A stretch of 64,000 nt of DNA, from assembly GCA_034521225.1 (NCBI GenBank), contig JAXHMR010000027.1, forward strand, positions 1-64,000, written 5' to 3'. A model generated the notes under the pieces. It worked only from the letters and a program-made list of their open reading frames with translations. It did not search any database and was not told the origin of the DNA. Shown here in pieces: positions 23,695 through 33,463 of the stretch. The position numbers were made by a program, and so were the translations under genes. The number at the start of each line of letters is the position of its first letter. Positions within the stretch are counted from its first letter, which is position 1. This DNA comes from Woeseia sp034521225. GTDB lineage: Bacteria; Pseudomonadota; Gammaproteobacteria; Steroidobacterales; Woeseiaceae.

Positions 23695-24447
23695 ATGACG
23701 CTTGAGCCACTGTTCGTACTGGAGATGATCGGCACCGCGGTGTTTGCCATCAGCGGCGCGCTGGCGGCGTCCCGTGCCGGCATGGACGTCTTCGGCTTTT
23801 CGGTACTCGCGCTGATGCCCGCCGTGGGCGGCGGCACGTTGCGTGACATCGTGTTGGGGCGCCTGCCGGTGTTCTGGGTCGAGGACAATAGCTACGTGGC
23901 TGTTGCCCTTATCGCTGCGATCGTCGTCTATTTCTTCGCCAACCGGCCCGGCTTTCGCAAAACCCTGCTCATCTGGATGGACGCGGCCGGCCTCGCGCTG
24001 TTCGCGGTGCTGGGCACCGAGATTGCGCTCGGTATGGGGACCAGCACTCTTATCGCCGTCATGATGGGCGTCAGTACCGCCGTGCTCGGCGGCATGATTC
24101 GCGACATCATCAGCAACGAAATCCCGATGGTGCTGACCGGCGAGATATACGCCACCGCGGCCTTCGTCGCCTCCATTGCCTACATTCTTGCCAGCCAGGC
24201 CGGTATCGGCCGCACGTGGGCGCTCGTCATCGGCGTCGCCGCGGGCTTTGCCGTGCGTGCCGTCAGTATCGTATTCCACCTGTCGCTGCCCCGCTCCACG
24301 CCACGGACGACTGGCCCGGACATATCACCGATTACGCGGTTTCCGCTTGCCTTTGTCCGCACGACGGATTTTCCTCACTCGGAAATACGTTCCGCCGCTG
24401 ATCGTAATCCGTTGTGCGAAGTTGTCCGAGACTCCCGCGATCAGTGA
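23695..24447 (+). CDS. TRIC-family cation channel (YadS/YicG type)
   Basis: Seven-helix inner-membrane protein made of two repeats. Each repeat ends with a GG-G-RD motif: LEMIGTAVFAISGALAASRA and GGGTLRDIVLGRLPVFWV in the first, VLGGMIRDIISNEIPMVLTG in the second. Prokaryotic TRIC proteins form trimeric potassium-permeable channels. Normal length is about 205 residues. Here the frame runs on for 45 more (from PRSTPRTTG), so a base near 24300 may be wrong. The gene is convergent with ychF. Confidence 0.88.
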   Translation: MTLEPLFVLEMIGTAVFAISGALAASRAGMDVFGFSVLALMPAVGGGTLRDIVLGRLPVFWVEDNSYVAVALIAAIVVYFFANRPGFRKTLLIWMDAAGLALFAVLGTEIALGMGTSTLIAVMMGVSTAVLGGMIRDIISNEIPMVLTGEIYATAAFVASIAYILASQAGIGRTWALVIGVAAGFAVRAVSIVFHLSLPRSTPRTTGPDISPITRFPLAFVRTTDFPHSEIRSAADRNPLCEVVRDSRDQ

Positions 24448-24468
24448 TATGTGCGGCGTGCGGCTCGT

Positions 24469-25560
24469 TCAGACGTTGAAGCGGAAATGCATGACATCGC
24501 CTTCCTGGACGATGTACTCCTTGCCCTCGAGCCGCATGCGGCCCGCCTCTTTCGCACCCTGCTCGCCGTTGCCGGCGATGAAATCATCGTAGGCAATGAC
24601 CTCGGCGCGAATAAATCCTTTTTCAAAATCGGTATGAATCTCCGCGGCGGCACGCGGAGCCGTGGCGCCGACACGCGTCGTCCACGCGCGGACTTCCTTG
24701 GGACCGGCGGTGAAGAACGTTTGCAAACCCAGCAACGAATAGGCGGTTCGAATGACGCGGTTGAGCCCCGGCTCATCTAGACCGAGGTCGGTGAGGAACT
24801 CGGTCTTGTCAGCATCATCCAGCTGCGCGATTTCCGCCTCAATCGCGGCACAGATGGCAACAACTTCGGCGCCCTCCTCGTCCGCCAGTTTGCGCACGGC
24901 ATCGAGTTGCGGGTTGGCTTCGAAGCCGCCTTCATCGACGTTGGCGATGTACATGACCGGCTTGATGGTTATCAGGTGCAGGTCGCGCAGCAGCAATCGC
25001 TCGTTTTCCGTCACGGCTAGCGAACGCGCCGGCCTGCCGCTATCGAGGTGTGCCTGCAACTTCTTCAGGATATCGCGGTAGACCAGCGCCGCCTTCTCAT
25101 TGGTCTTTGCGTTCTTCTCAGCCTTGTACAACTGCCGTTCCACCGACTCCAGGTCAGCCAGCGCCAGTTCCGTGTTGATGACCTCGATGTCGTCGACCGG
25201 ATTGATCGTGCCAGCCACGTGCGTCACGTCATCGTTCTCGAAGCAGCGCACGACGTGCGCAATGGCATTGGTCTCGCGAATATTGGCCAGGAACTGGTTG
25301 CCGAGTCCCTCGCCCTTGGACGCACCCGCGACCAGGCCCGCGATATCGACAAACTCCATCGCCGTCGGAATGACCTTTTGCGGCTTGACGATTGCGGCCA
25401 ACGCCGCAAGCCTCGGATCCGGCACCGGCACGACGCCGACATTCGGCTCGATCGTGCAGAACGGGTAGTTCTCGGCCGGTATCTCGGCCGCTGTCAGCGC
25501 ATTGAACAGTGTCGACTTGCCGACGTTCGGCAGGCCGACGATGCCACATTTAATTGCCAT
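24469..25560 (-). CDS. ychF: Ribosome-binding ATPase YchF (Obg family)
   Basis: Intact, 363 residues. G1 GLPNVGKSTLFNAL; the altered G4 NVDE region (MYIANVDE) explains ATP rather than GTP preference; central helical hairpin LADLESVERQLYKAEKNAKT; C-terminal TGS domain (TFFTAGPKEVRAWT ... GDVMHFRFNV). It binds the 70S ribosome and acts in translation and stress responses. It follows pth, 12 bases apart, the usual pth-ychF operon. Confidence 0.97.
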   Translation of the reverse strand: MAIKCGIVGLPNVGKSTLFNALTAAEIPAENYPFCTIEPNVGVVPVPDPRLAALAAIVKPQKVIPTAMEFVDIAGLVAGASKGEGLGNQFLANIRETNAIAHVVRCFENDDVTHVAGTINPVDDIEVINTELALADLESVERQLYKAEKNAKTNEKAALVYRDILKKLQAHLDSGRPARSLAVTENERLLLRDLHLITIKPVMYIANVDEGGFEANPQLDAVRKLADEEGAEVVAICAAIEAEIAQLDDADKTEFLTDLGLDEPGLNRVIRTAYSLLGLQTFFTAGPKEVRAWTTRVGATAPRAAAEIHTDFEKGFIRAEVIAYDDFIAGNGEQGAKEAGRMRLEGKEYIVQEGDVMHFRFNV

Positions 25561-25572
25561 AGGGTTTTCTTG

Positions 25573-26158
25573 TCAGTCGTTGTTTCGCGTATGCAGCTTG
25601 TTCATCGCCACGGCAAGTCCCTTGTCGGCCAGCAGTGGCATTGCGTCGATGGCGTCTGCAATATTCTTTTGTATCGCTGATTCTACGTCACTCGATGCGC
25701 GCTTCAGCACGTAAGACGTCACCTGGCCCTTGTCGCCGGGATGACCAACCCCGAGCCTCAGGCGCATGAAGTCCGCGCCGCAATGCCGGATCGTGTCACG
25801 TAACCCGTTATGGCCGCCATGCCCACCACCCTTTTTGAGCCGCACGGTTCCCGGCGGCAGGTCGATCTCGTCATGTGCGACGAGCAGTTCCGCCACATTC
25901 AGCCGGTAATAATCGAGCATGCCTCGTATCGGTCCGCCCGACAGGTTCATGTAGCTTTGTGGCTTTGCGAGCCAGACCTCGCTGCCGCCAATCTGCATGC
26001 GGCAGATCTCCGCATCGAAGCGCTTGTCGTAACGAAACGGCTCGCCGGCATCGCGCGCCAGCTCGTTTACAAACCAGAATCCGGCATTGTGCAGCGTGCG
26101 CGCGTAGCGCTCTTCGGGATTGCCCGAGCCCCGCGATGATCGACAGGTGACTCGTCAT
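25573..26158 (-). CDS. pth: Peptidyl-tRNA hydrolase, one frameshift
   Basis: The start MTSHLSIIAGLG leads, after one shift near 26115 in a G/C run, into the normal GNPEERYARTLHNAGFWFVN. The rest is intact: WLAKPQSYMNLSG, LLVAHDEIDLPPG (catalytic Asp region), KKGGGHGGHNGLRD and RLRLGVGHPG. The catalytic His lies in the shifted HNAGFW. It releases peptides from stalled peptidyl-tRNA and is essential, so the shift is probably an error. It lies between rplY and ychF. Confidence 0.93.
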
Positions 26159-26188
26159 CGGTGATTCCCCCAAAGACCGATACTGCAG

Positions 26189-26217
26189 AAAAAAGGCCGC
26201 GCTCAGGCGGCCTTTTC
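26189..26217. terminator. Rho-independent terminator between rplY and pth
   Basis: AAAAAAGGCCGC, loop GCTCA, GCGGCCTTTT: a stem of eight G/C pairs flanked by A and T runs, so it can work in both directions. Confidence 0.8.
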
Positions 26218-26239
26218 CCGTGTTGGATACAAGCCGGCG

Positions 26240-26926
26240 TCAGTCGTCCTTCGACTCGTCTTCTTCTTCCTCGTCAGATACCGTCGGAACCTCCGCCGAT
26301 TTCTCCTCATCTTCCTCGCCTTCGTCGAGGTCTTCGATCGGCGCGGCCTTGATGATATGGACGGACACGATCGGCTGGTCGTGGCCTTCGCCATGACTCA
26401 ATTCAACCAGTTCAACGCCTTCCGGCACCTTGATGTCCGAGAGATGCAGCATGTCATCGAGTTCGAGCTTCGAAATATCCACCTCGATGTATTCGGGCAG
26501 ATCCTTCGGCAGACAAACAACCTCGACGTCGTTCATCAGGCGCGATACCGTACCGCCGCCGTCCTTGACACCCGGCGCATCGTCCTCGCCGACGAAGTGG
26601 AGCGGCACGTTCATGCGAATCTCCGCGTCTTCGACGATGCGCTGCAGGTCAATATGCAGGATCTGGCGTCTCGCCGGATGGCGCTGGATATCCTTCAGGA
26701 TCGCAGCCTGGTTCTTTTCGCCGACCTTGATGTTCAGGACGCTGGAATAGAAGGCTTCGTTCTCGAGTTGGCGCAGGACTTTATTATGGTCGAACGCCAG
26801 GGCGCGCGGCGGACGGCCGCCACCGTAGATGATTGCGGGGACTTTGCCTTCGTGACGCAGGCGGCGGCTCGCACCTTTGCCCTGATCCTCACGAAATTCC
26901 GCAATCAGATCGAATTGCTGTTTCAT
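26240..26926 (-). CDS. rplY: 50S ribosomal protein L25 (CTC type)
   Basis: Intact. I choose the ATG at 26926 (MKQQFDLIAEFREDQGKGAS) over upstream ones. The L25 domain includes SRRLRHEGKVPAIIYGGG, LNIKVG and HIDLQRI. The C-terminal TL5/CTC domain follows (VCLPKDLPEYIEVDISKLEL), then an acidic tail of about 30 Asp/Glu. It binds 5S rRNA. About 228 residues, the long CTC form. Confidence 0.96.
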   Translation of the reverse strand: MKQQFDLIAEFREDQGKGASRRLRHEGKVPAIIYGGGRPPRALAFDHNKVLRQLENEAFYSSVLNIKVGEKNQAAILKDIQRHPARRQILHIDLQRIVEDAEIRMNVPLHFVGEDDAPGVKDGGGTVSRLMNDVEVVCLPKDLPEYIEVDISKLELDDMLHLSDIKVPEGVELVELSHGEGHDQPIVSVHIIKAAPIEDLDEGEEDEEKSAEVPTVSDEEEEDESKDD

Positions 26927-27084
26927 TGGGAAACTCCGGTATCTGATTGTTTTGGGTGCCGATTTCGACAACCCGATGCGCCCGGACCGCGACCAGTCCG
27001 AACGGGGCCGCGCATCATAGCCGAAGGCCGCCGGGCACAGGAATGTCTGTGGTATCAGGCAGGCTCAGCGCGGCGGGCAGCCTG

Positions 27085-28051
27085 TCAGTCGACGTACGGC
27101 GAACTGACCGACTCCTCGTCGCTGATACGCCGCATCGTCTCTGCCAGCAGCTCGGCCGTCGACAGCTGCCGGATCTTGGCGCAGGCCGTGGCCTCGGCAT
27201 TCAGCGGTATCGTGTCGGTGACGACCATCTCATCGAGCTCCGATGCCGTAATGCGCGACACGGCCGGGCCGGAAAGCACCGGGTGCGTGATGTAGGCAAC
27301 AACCAGTGCGCGCACCGTGCGTCCTTCAGCGCCACCGGCCGCATGGCACAGCGTGCCGGCGGTATCCACCATGTCGTCGATCGAGCACGCAGGACCTTGT
27401 CCTGCACGTCGCCGATGATGTTCATGACCTCGGACTGGTTGGCTCGCGAGCGGCGTTTATCGATGATGACGAGATCCGCGTCGTCGAGGCGCTTTGCCAG
27501 CGCCCGTGCCCGTACAACGCCACCCACGTCCGGTGACACAACAACCATGTTCTGGAACTTCTGCTTCCAGACATCGCCGAGCAGCACTGGGGATGCATAG
27601 ACGTTGTCGACGGCGATATCAAAAAACCCCTGGATCTGGTCGGCATGCAGGTCGACGGTCAGCAAGCGGTCAACGCCCGCGCAGTGCCGATCATGTTCGG
27701 CGACCAGCTTCGCGGTAATCGGCACGCGCGCGGCGCGCGGCCGGCGGTCCTGGCGCGCATAACCGAAATACGGGCATGACGGCGGTGATGCGGCGGCGGA
27801 AGCACGGCTGCAGCGCATCCACCATGACCAGCAGTTCCATCAGGTTCTCGGCCGTCGGCGGGCAGGTGGGCTGGATAATGAACGCGTCCGCGCCCGCGGA
27901 TGTTCTCGAGGATCTCGACGTCGATCTCGCCGTCGCTGAAACGCCCGACCTGCGCCTTGGCGAGCGGAACGTGCAGCACTTTCGCGATATCCTGGGCCAG
28001 GTCCGGGTGGGCATTTCCCGAAAATAGTGCCATCGACGCCGGATCTACCAC
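27085..28051 (-). CDS. prs: Ribose-phosphate pyrophosphokinase, several frameshifts
   Basis: Makes PRPP from ribose-5-phosphate and ATP. Segments in order: MALFSGNAHPDLAQDIAKVL, VGRFSDGEIDVEILENIRG, AFIIQPTCPPTAENLMELLV, YFGYARQDRRPRAARVPITA, TVDLHADQIQGFF, VVVSPDVGGVVRARALAKRL, VIIDKRRSRANQ, MVDTAGTLCHAA (PRPP loop region) and TDTIPLNAEA. About 320 residues as normal. Four shifts (near 27880, 27790, 27745 and 27360) mostly sit in G/C repeats. Essential, so assembly error is likely. Confidence 0.93.
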
Positions 28052-28104
28052 GAATACCCCTTATCGTTGAGTCTTGTCAGCGGGCTCCCGGCCCGCGCAG
28101 AGAA

Positions 28105-28179
28105 TGGCTGGGGTGGCAGGATTCGAACCTGCGCATGACGGGATCAAAACCCGTTGCCTTACCACTTGGCTACACCCCA
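28105..28179 (-). tRNA. tRNA-Gln (TTG), CCA encoded
   Basis: 75 nt. Acceptor TGGGGTG pairs with CACCCCA, the anticodon loop TTTTGAT gives TTG, the T-arm is GCAGGTTCGAATCCTGC, and it ends GCCA. It lies between prs and lolB, its usual place in gammaproteobacteria. Confidence 0.95.
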
Positions 28180-28423
28180 GGCGCAATTGTCCCGACCGCA
28201 CACGCTGTCCGCCCGGAGTGTGCCACGTGGCGCCCGCATGCGGACATCGTCACCTTCTGCCGGCCAACATCCGGCCTCGAGGCGCCTGGCACGACCTTTG
28301 TGTCGCGCGCAATTGTGAAACGCTCTCCTGAGGGTGTCAACGTGACACGGTTCCGTCTCGCATCCGTCACCGATCTGACCCACGTATCGGGAACGGATCC
28401 GGACTGGTAGCGCAACAGTTGCG

Positions 28424-29033
28424 TCAGAAGATCCAGCGGTCGATGACCAGCCGGACGCGGCTGTCTGCGCTGACGGCCGAGATGCGGCGTGGCATCACCT
28501 GGCCGCCGCCCTCGCCCCAGGCGCCGATCGTTACGGTCCAGCCGCCCTGCTCCATGTGGCTGAGCAGGCCGTCTTCACCGAATTCCGGGTTCGCGGCCAG
28601 CGACGGGTCCGGGATGCCGAGCACCCAGTAGCGGAGGCTCGGAACCGGTATCGCCCAGCCGAAGCGCGCTCGCAGGTCGTATTCAGGATTGTGCAGTTCG
28701 GTGACGCGTACCGTCTTTTTCCACGACGGTAATATGCTGATCGGTCCCTTTGATCTGTACTGCACCGGCGCCCAGCGGGCCGCTCAGCCGCGCGTCGAAT
28801 GCCTCAAGCGTTTGTTGCCAGCGCAGGTTGCCATTGAACCCGTCGTTGCCGTCGCTTACGGCGATGCGGCCGGAAACCTGCCAGCCCGGCAGGCCGGCCA
28901 GTACCCGCTGGCGGCTTTCCCAGTCTTCGAGCGCCGGCAGGCGGGCACTCGGCTGGACGGCGCAGGCGCCGAGCGACAAGGACACCGCGGCAATCGCGGC
29001 GCGTGTGATGCTACTTTTCGTCGGGGAATACAT
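28424..29033 (-). CDS. lolB: Outer-membrane lipoprotein LolB, one frameshift
   Basis: Signal and lipobox AAIAAVSLSLGACAVQ (Cys 24). The mature part has WQVSGRIAVSDGNDGFNGNL and LRWQQTLEAFDARLSGPLGA, then after one shift near 28710 YWVLGIPDPSLAANPEF and GWTVTIGAWGEG. LolB receives lipoproteins from LolA at the outer membrane. About 200 residues, normal. It overlaps the end of the TPR gene by 23 bases. Confidence 0.9.
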
Positions 29034-30735
29034 GCCCGCGCACTTGCTTCAGCATGCTGTTGTCCGGGCTTTTCTGCTCTGCTTCCTCCAGCACGACTTT
29101 CGCCTCGTCGATCCGGTCGAGTTTCCACAAGACCTCAACGATGTGCGCGGCGACTTCCGGGTCCGGCAGCATTGCATAGGCGCGTTTGAGCTCGTGGAGC
29201 GCTTTCTCGTAGTCACCAAGGCGGTACAGCACCCAGCCGTAACTGTCGATAATGGCCGCACTCTTTGGTTCGAGCTTCAATGCTTTCTTGATCAGCCGGG
29301 CCGCCTCGCGATAATCATCGGCGGTGTACGTCAGCGTGTAGCCGAGGCGTTCAGCGCCAGCGCGCTGTCCGGCCAGCGGCGCACGGCCCTGCGATATTCC
29401 TTGACCGCATCGTCGGTGCGCCCCATGCCGGTAAAGTACCTCGGCGCGACTCGGCGACCGCACGCTCGCTGTCCGGCCGGTAGGACACGACACGGTCGTA
29501 GATCTCGAGTGCTTCGTCGTATTGACCTTCGGATGCCAGCAGCTGCCCCTGCGCCTGGATCATGTCCACCGCGAAACCCGGGTGCTGTTCGCCAAATCGC
29601 TGCAGGTGTTCCAGCGCCTTGGAGGTGTCGCCGCGCTCAGAGAGGATGCCGCTCGCGCGGCGCTGCGACATGATCGCATTCGGCCCGGCCGTAACCTGCG
29701 AATAGAGGGCAAAGGCACGATCGCGCTCGCCACGGTAATCAGATATGCGGGCAAGGTAATAGAGCGCATCCATCGTATGCCGCCCGCTGCTCAGAAGGTC
29801 CTGGAAATCCGCCCAGGCCGCATCGAGGTTTTCCTGGCGGAAGTTGATGATGGCCATCAGCCGCAACGCATCAGTGCGCGCCGGCTGCTCCAGCAGGATC
29901 TGGTTGACCTGGCTCAGCGCATCGTCGTCACGATCAGCCGACAGGTACATGATGGCAAGCTCAAGGCGCGCCTCCGGATCCGGGTCCGGATCGTCGCCGA
30001 CGATGCGAGCCGCGTAGTCGATCGCCTTGGCCTCGTCCCCGCCGAGCAGCAACGAACGCGCATACAGCAGCTTGGGCCGGGTCCACTCGGGCTTTGCGTC
30101 GAGGGCCTTTTTGGCGCGGCTCGCCGCTTCCTCGTGGTCGCCGGCCTGCAGCGCCAGCACGCCGACAGCGTCGTTCGGCCGTTCAGGCCGAACTGCGGTA
30201 CGGAGACGTGCGCCTGGCTCGTTCAGCGTATAGGCGTCCTCCGGGTCCTCCTCGGAGAGGAAGGGAATCAACGCCATCAGCCGCTTGTCGACTGGCTCGT
30301 CATCGCGCTCCAGCAGGTCGGCAAAACTACGCCGCGCCTTGCGGACATCGCCAGTGCGCAGGTAGAGCTGCGCCACGTAAAGCAGCGCTTCGTCGCTTTC
30401 CGGGTCGAGCTCCGCCCAGCGCCGCGCCGAATCCAGCGCGTCCTCGATTGAAACGGTAGGTCTCGGCGGCGTCCTCGGGTTGCCTGCTTGGCCGCATCCT
30501 GGGGACTGCCGCTCAAGTCGGCCGCCAGCCTGTATTCCCTGGCTGCTTTTTTGTACTCGTGCCGTTGCAGCGCCAGTTCTGCCTGCTGCAGGTGGGCACT
30601 GACGGCCTCCCGCTGTTCGTCGTCGGCTGCTGCCACGGCGGCGGAAACCGTCAGCACCAGTAAGGCGGCAAGGAAGGTGACCCGCAATGCTCGCACTGAG
30701 GCGCCAGACGTGTGCTTGTTGCGAATGGTTACCAT
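29011..30735 (-). CDS. Exported tetratricopeptide-repeat protein, frameshifted
   Basis: The start MVTIRNKHTSGASVRAL is followed by a signal helix (TFLAALLVLTVSAAVAAADD). More than ten TPR units follow, for example YLRTGDVRKARRSFADLLER, YDEALEIYDRVVSYRPDSER and YREAARLIKKALKLEPKSAA with YGWVLYRLGDYEKALHELKR. About 570 residues. Such a TPR lipoprotein or periplasmic protein sits upstream of lolB in many pseudomonads and relatives. Three shifts near 30450, 29460 and 29370. It is divergent from hemA. Confidence 0.85.
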
Positions 30736-30840
30736 GCTTCTCAGGGAATTCGGCCGGTGAGGTGATGACAGACAGGAAACCGCACCGACAGTTCGCTTAT
30801 GATACGCACTGTTTTTTGTCGCTGACGCCAGCAACCCCCG

Positions 30841-32119
30841 ATGCCCCTGCAAATTCTCGGCCTGAACCGTGACGCGGCACCCGTGGAAATACGCGAGCAG
30901 ATCGTCTACTCCGGCGAGGCTATTGATCGTGCGCTCGAAGCCCTGTGTGCGCTGGATGGCGTGACCGAGGGCGTGATCCTGTCGACCTGCAACCGCACTG
31001 AATTCTACATCGATTGCAACGGGGACGGCCTCGACGTGGTGTCGGAATGGCTGGTGGCGGAACAGCGCCTGAGCAGCGAAGTAGCCAGCGCGTTGTTTAC
31101 ATTGTCGGGCGATGACGCGATACGCCACTTGTTCCGCGTTGCCTGCGGCCTGGATTCGATGGTGCTGGGCGAGCCGCAAATCCTTGGACAGCTGAAAGAG
31201 GCCTACCGCAAAGCCGAGACGTCCGGCAGCGCACGGCATAATCTCGGACAATTGTTTCGCCATACGTTTTCGGTGGCAAAAAAGGTCCGGACCGACACCG
31301 AGATCGGCGGCAGCCCCGTGTCTGTCGCGTATGCGGCGGTCGACCCTGGCCTTACCGGTTTTTCTCGGGCTTCTCGAAGCATACGGCGCTGCTGATTGGC
31401 GCGGGCGATACGATCCAGCTGGTCGCGCGGCACCTGGCCGGCAAGGGCATCGGGCGGCTGTTCGTCGCCAATCGCGACGTCACGCGGGCGCAGGATCTCT
31501 CAAGCCTGTACGGCGGCTTTGCGCTGCCATTGTCCGAGCTGGAAGGCACGTTGCCCGAAGCCGATATCCTGATCAGCTCCACCGCCAGCCCGGACCCGGT
31601 GGTCACCGTGGAGCAAATGCAAAACGCGGTGCGGGCCCGCAAGCGCAAGCCGGTCTTTGCCGTCGATATTGCCGTGCCGCGTGATCTGGACCCGGCCATC
31701 GCCGATCTCGACGATGTGTATTTGTACACTATCGATGACCTCGACAAGGTTATCGTCGAAGGCCGGTCGAGCCGGGCTTCCGCCGCCGCCGATGCCGAGC
31801 GCATCCTCGAACAGGAAACCCGGCGTTACCTCGAAATCGAAGCAGTCCACGGCAAGGAAGTCAGCAGCCCTTGTTTGGGCGCCTGCGCGAAGCCCGGCGA
31901 TGCGTTGGCGCCGCGAAGTCCATGGCGCAGGCGCGCGCCGCCTGCGGCGAAGGGCGTCGAGAGGCGGTGACCGAGGTGCTCGAATACGCGACGGCGGCCC
32001 TGTTGAAGAAGCTGCTGCACAGCCCAAGTGTCCGCCTGCGCGAAGCCGGCGAAGGTGCCGACAGGAAGATGATCGAATCCGCCCGGGCATTGTTCGATCT
32101 TGGCAAAGACAAAGAGTGA
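30841..32119 (+). CDS. hemA: Glutamyl-tRNA reductase, frameshifted
   Basis: First step of tetrapyrrole synthesis. MPLQILGLNRDAAPVEIREQ; catalytic Cys in LSTCNRTEFY; LEGEPQILGQLKEAY-type GLDSMVLGEPQILGQLKEAY; Rossmann part ALLIGAGDTIQLVARHLAGK after a shift near 31360; FAVDIAVPRDLDPAI; and a C-terminal dimerisation helix ending ESARALFDLGKDKE. Two more shifts near 31880-31920. About 425 residues, normal. prfA begins 3 bases later. Confidence 0.94.
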
Positions 32120-32122
32120 GTC

Positions 32123-33207
32123 GTGAAAAGCACGATCCGCAATAATCTCGAACACACCCGCGACCGCTTCCAGGAAGTATCCGGCCTGCTGTCCGAGCCG
32201 GAGATTATTTCCGACCAGGCCCGCTTCCGCGACTTGTCAAAGGAATACGCAAGGCTCGAGCCCGTCATCAAACTGTTCGGCGACTACGAGCGCATTGAGA
32301 AGGACCTGCTTGCCGCCGAGGAAATGAGCCACGATCCCGACAGCGAACGTGCGCGAAATGGGGCGAGGACGATCGGCTGGCGCTGGCGGAGCGGACGAAC
32401 TGCTGGCGCGAATTGCAGGAAGTCGCTGATCCCGCCCGACCCGCACGACGATGCCGACATGTTCTCGAAATCCGCGCCGGCACCGGCGGTGATGAAGCCG
32501 CGATCTTTGTCGGCGACCTGTTCAAAATGTATTCGAAGTATGCAGAGGCACAGGGCTGGCCGCTTGAAATCCTGAGTGCCCGCGAGGGCGAACACGGCGG
32601 CTACAAGGAAATCATCAGCCGCATCACCGGCAACGGCATCTTTGCACGGCTCAAGTTCGAGTCCGGGGCACATCGCGTACAGCGTGTTCCCGCCACCGAG
32701 TCGCAGGGCCGCATTCACACTTCGGCGTGCACGGTTGCCGTACTCCCGGAACCGGACGAGGTCGAGGAGATCGACATCAATCCGAGTGACCTTCGCGTTG
32801 ACACCTACCGTGCCTCGGGCGCGGGCGGCCAGCACGTCAACAAGACCGATTCCGCCGTCCGCCTGACACATTTACCGAGCGGGATCGTCGTCGAATGCCA
32901 GGACGAACGCTCACAGCACAAGAACCGCGCACGGGCAATGTCACTGCTGCAGGCGCGGCTGCTCGATGCAGAAGTGTCTAAACAAGCATCGGACCAGGCC
33001 GAGCGCCGGCGCCTGCAGGTCGAGGCCGGCGGCGACCGTTCCGAACGCATCCGCACTTACAATTACCCGCAAGGACGCGTAACGGACCACCGCATCAACC
33101 TGACGCTGTACAAGCTCGACGAAATACTGCTCGGCGACCTGGACCCGGTCATCCAGCCACTGATCAACGAATACCAGGCGGACCAGATCGCCGCGCTCGA
33201 AAACTGA
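32123..33207 (+). CDS. prfA: Peptide chain release factor 1, frameshifted
   Basis: GTG start, MKSTIRNNLEHTRDRFQEVS. N-terminal helical domain. After two shifts near 32350 and 32430, EIRAGTGGDEAAIFVGDLFK and YKEIISRITGNGIFARLKFE. The GGQ loop is RASGAGGQHVNKTDSAVRLT and the codon-recognition region precedes it. It releases peptides at UAA and UAG. hemA-prfA-prmC is a common order; here a beta-synthase gene is inserted before prmC. Confidence 0.95.
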
Positions 33208-33278
33208 GGAACCCGGCGAATTCTTATGAACCTGTTATCACCTGCTTCGGTATCGCGCGAACTCTGCGGAACGGCTCC

Positions 33279-33374
33279 CGTCATCGCGAGGCGCGCAGCG
33301 CCGTGGCGATCTCGCACGGATAGATGGCTCTGCCAGGTGGACGAGGCTGCCACGCCCTTCGGGCTCGCAATGAC
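33279..33374. repeat. Palindromic intergenic repeat
   Basis: GTCATCGCGAGGCGCGCAGC ... GTGGCGATCT pairs with the inverse of GGCTGCCACGCCCTTCGGGC ... AATGAC, an imperfect inverted repeat of about 30 bases. Repeats with GTCATTGCGAGG-GC-GTGGCAAT are scattered between genes in several bacteria. It fills most of the gap between prfA and the beta-synthase gene (33208-33463). Confidence 0.7.
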
Positions 33375-33463
33375 AGCGCAATTGCCGTGGCCTGCGGGCT
33401 ATGAACATCTGAGCGCGCGGCCCCTGGTGGCGCCGGTACCCCCTGCGAGAGCTAGAGTCAGTG

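Noticed and set aside
28186..28415. ORFs between tRNA-Gln and lolB
   Set aside because: Both strands are open but low in coding character; no similarity to ispE or another expected gene was seen.
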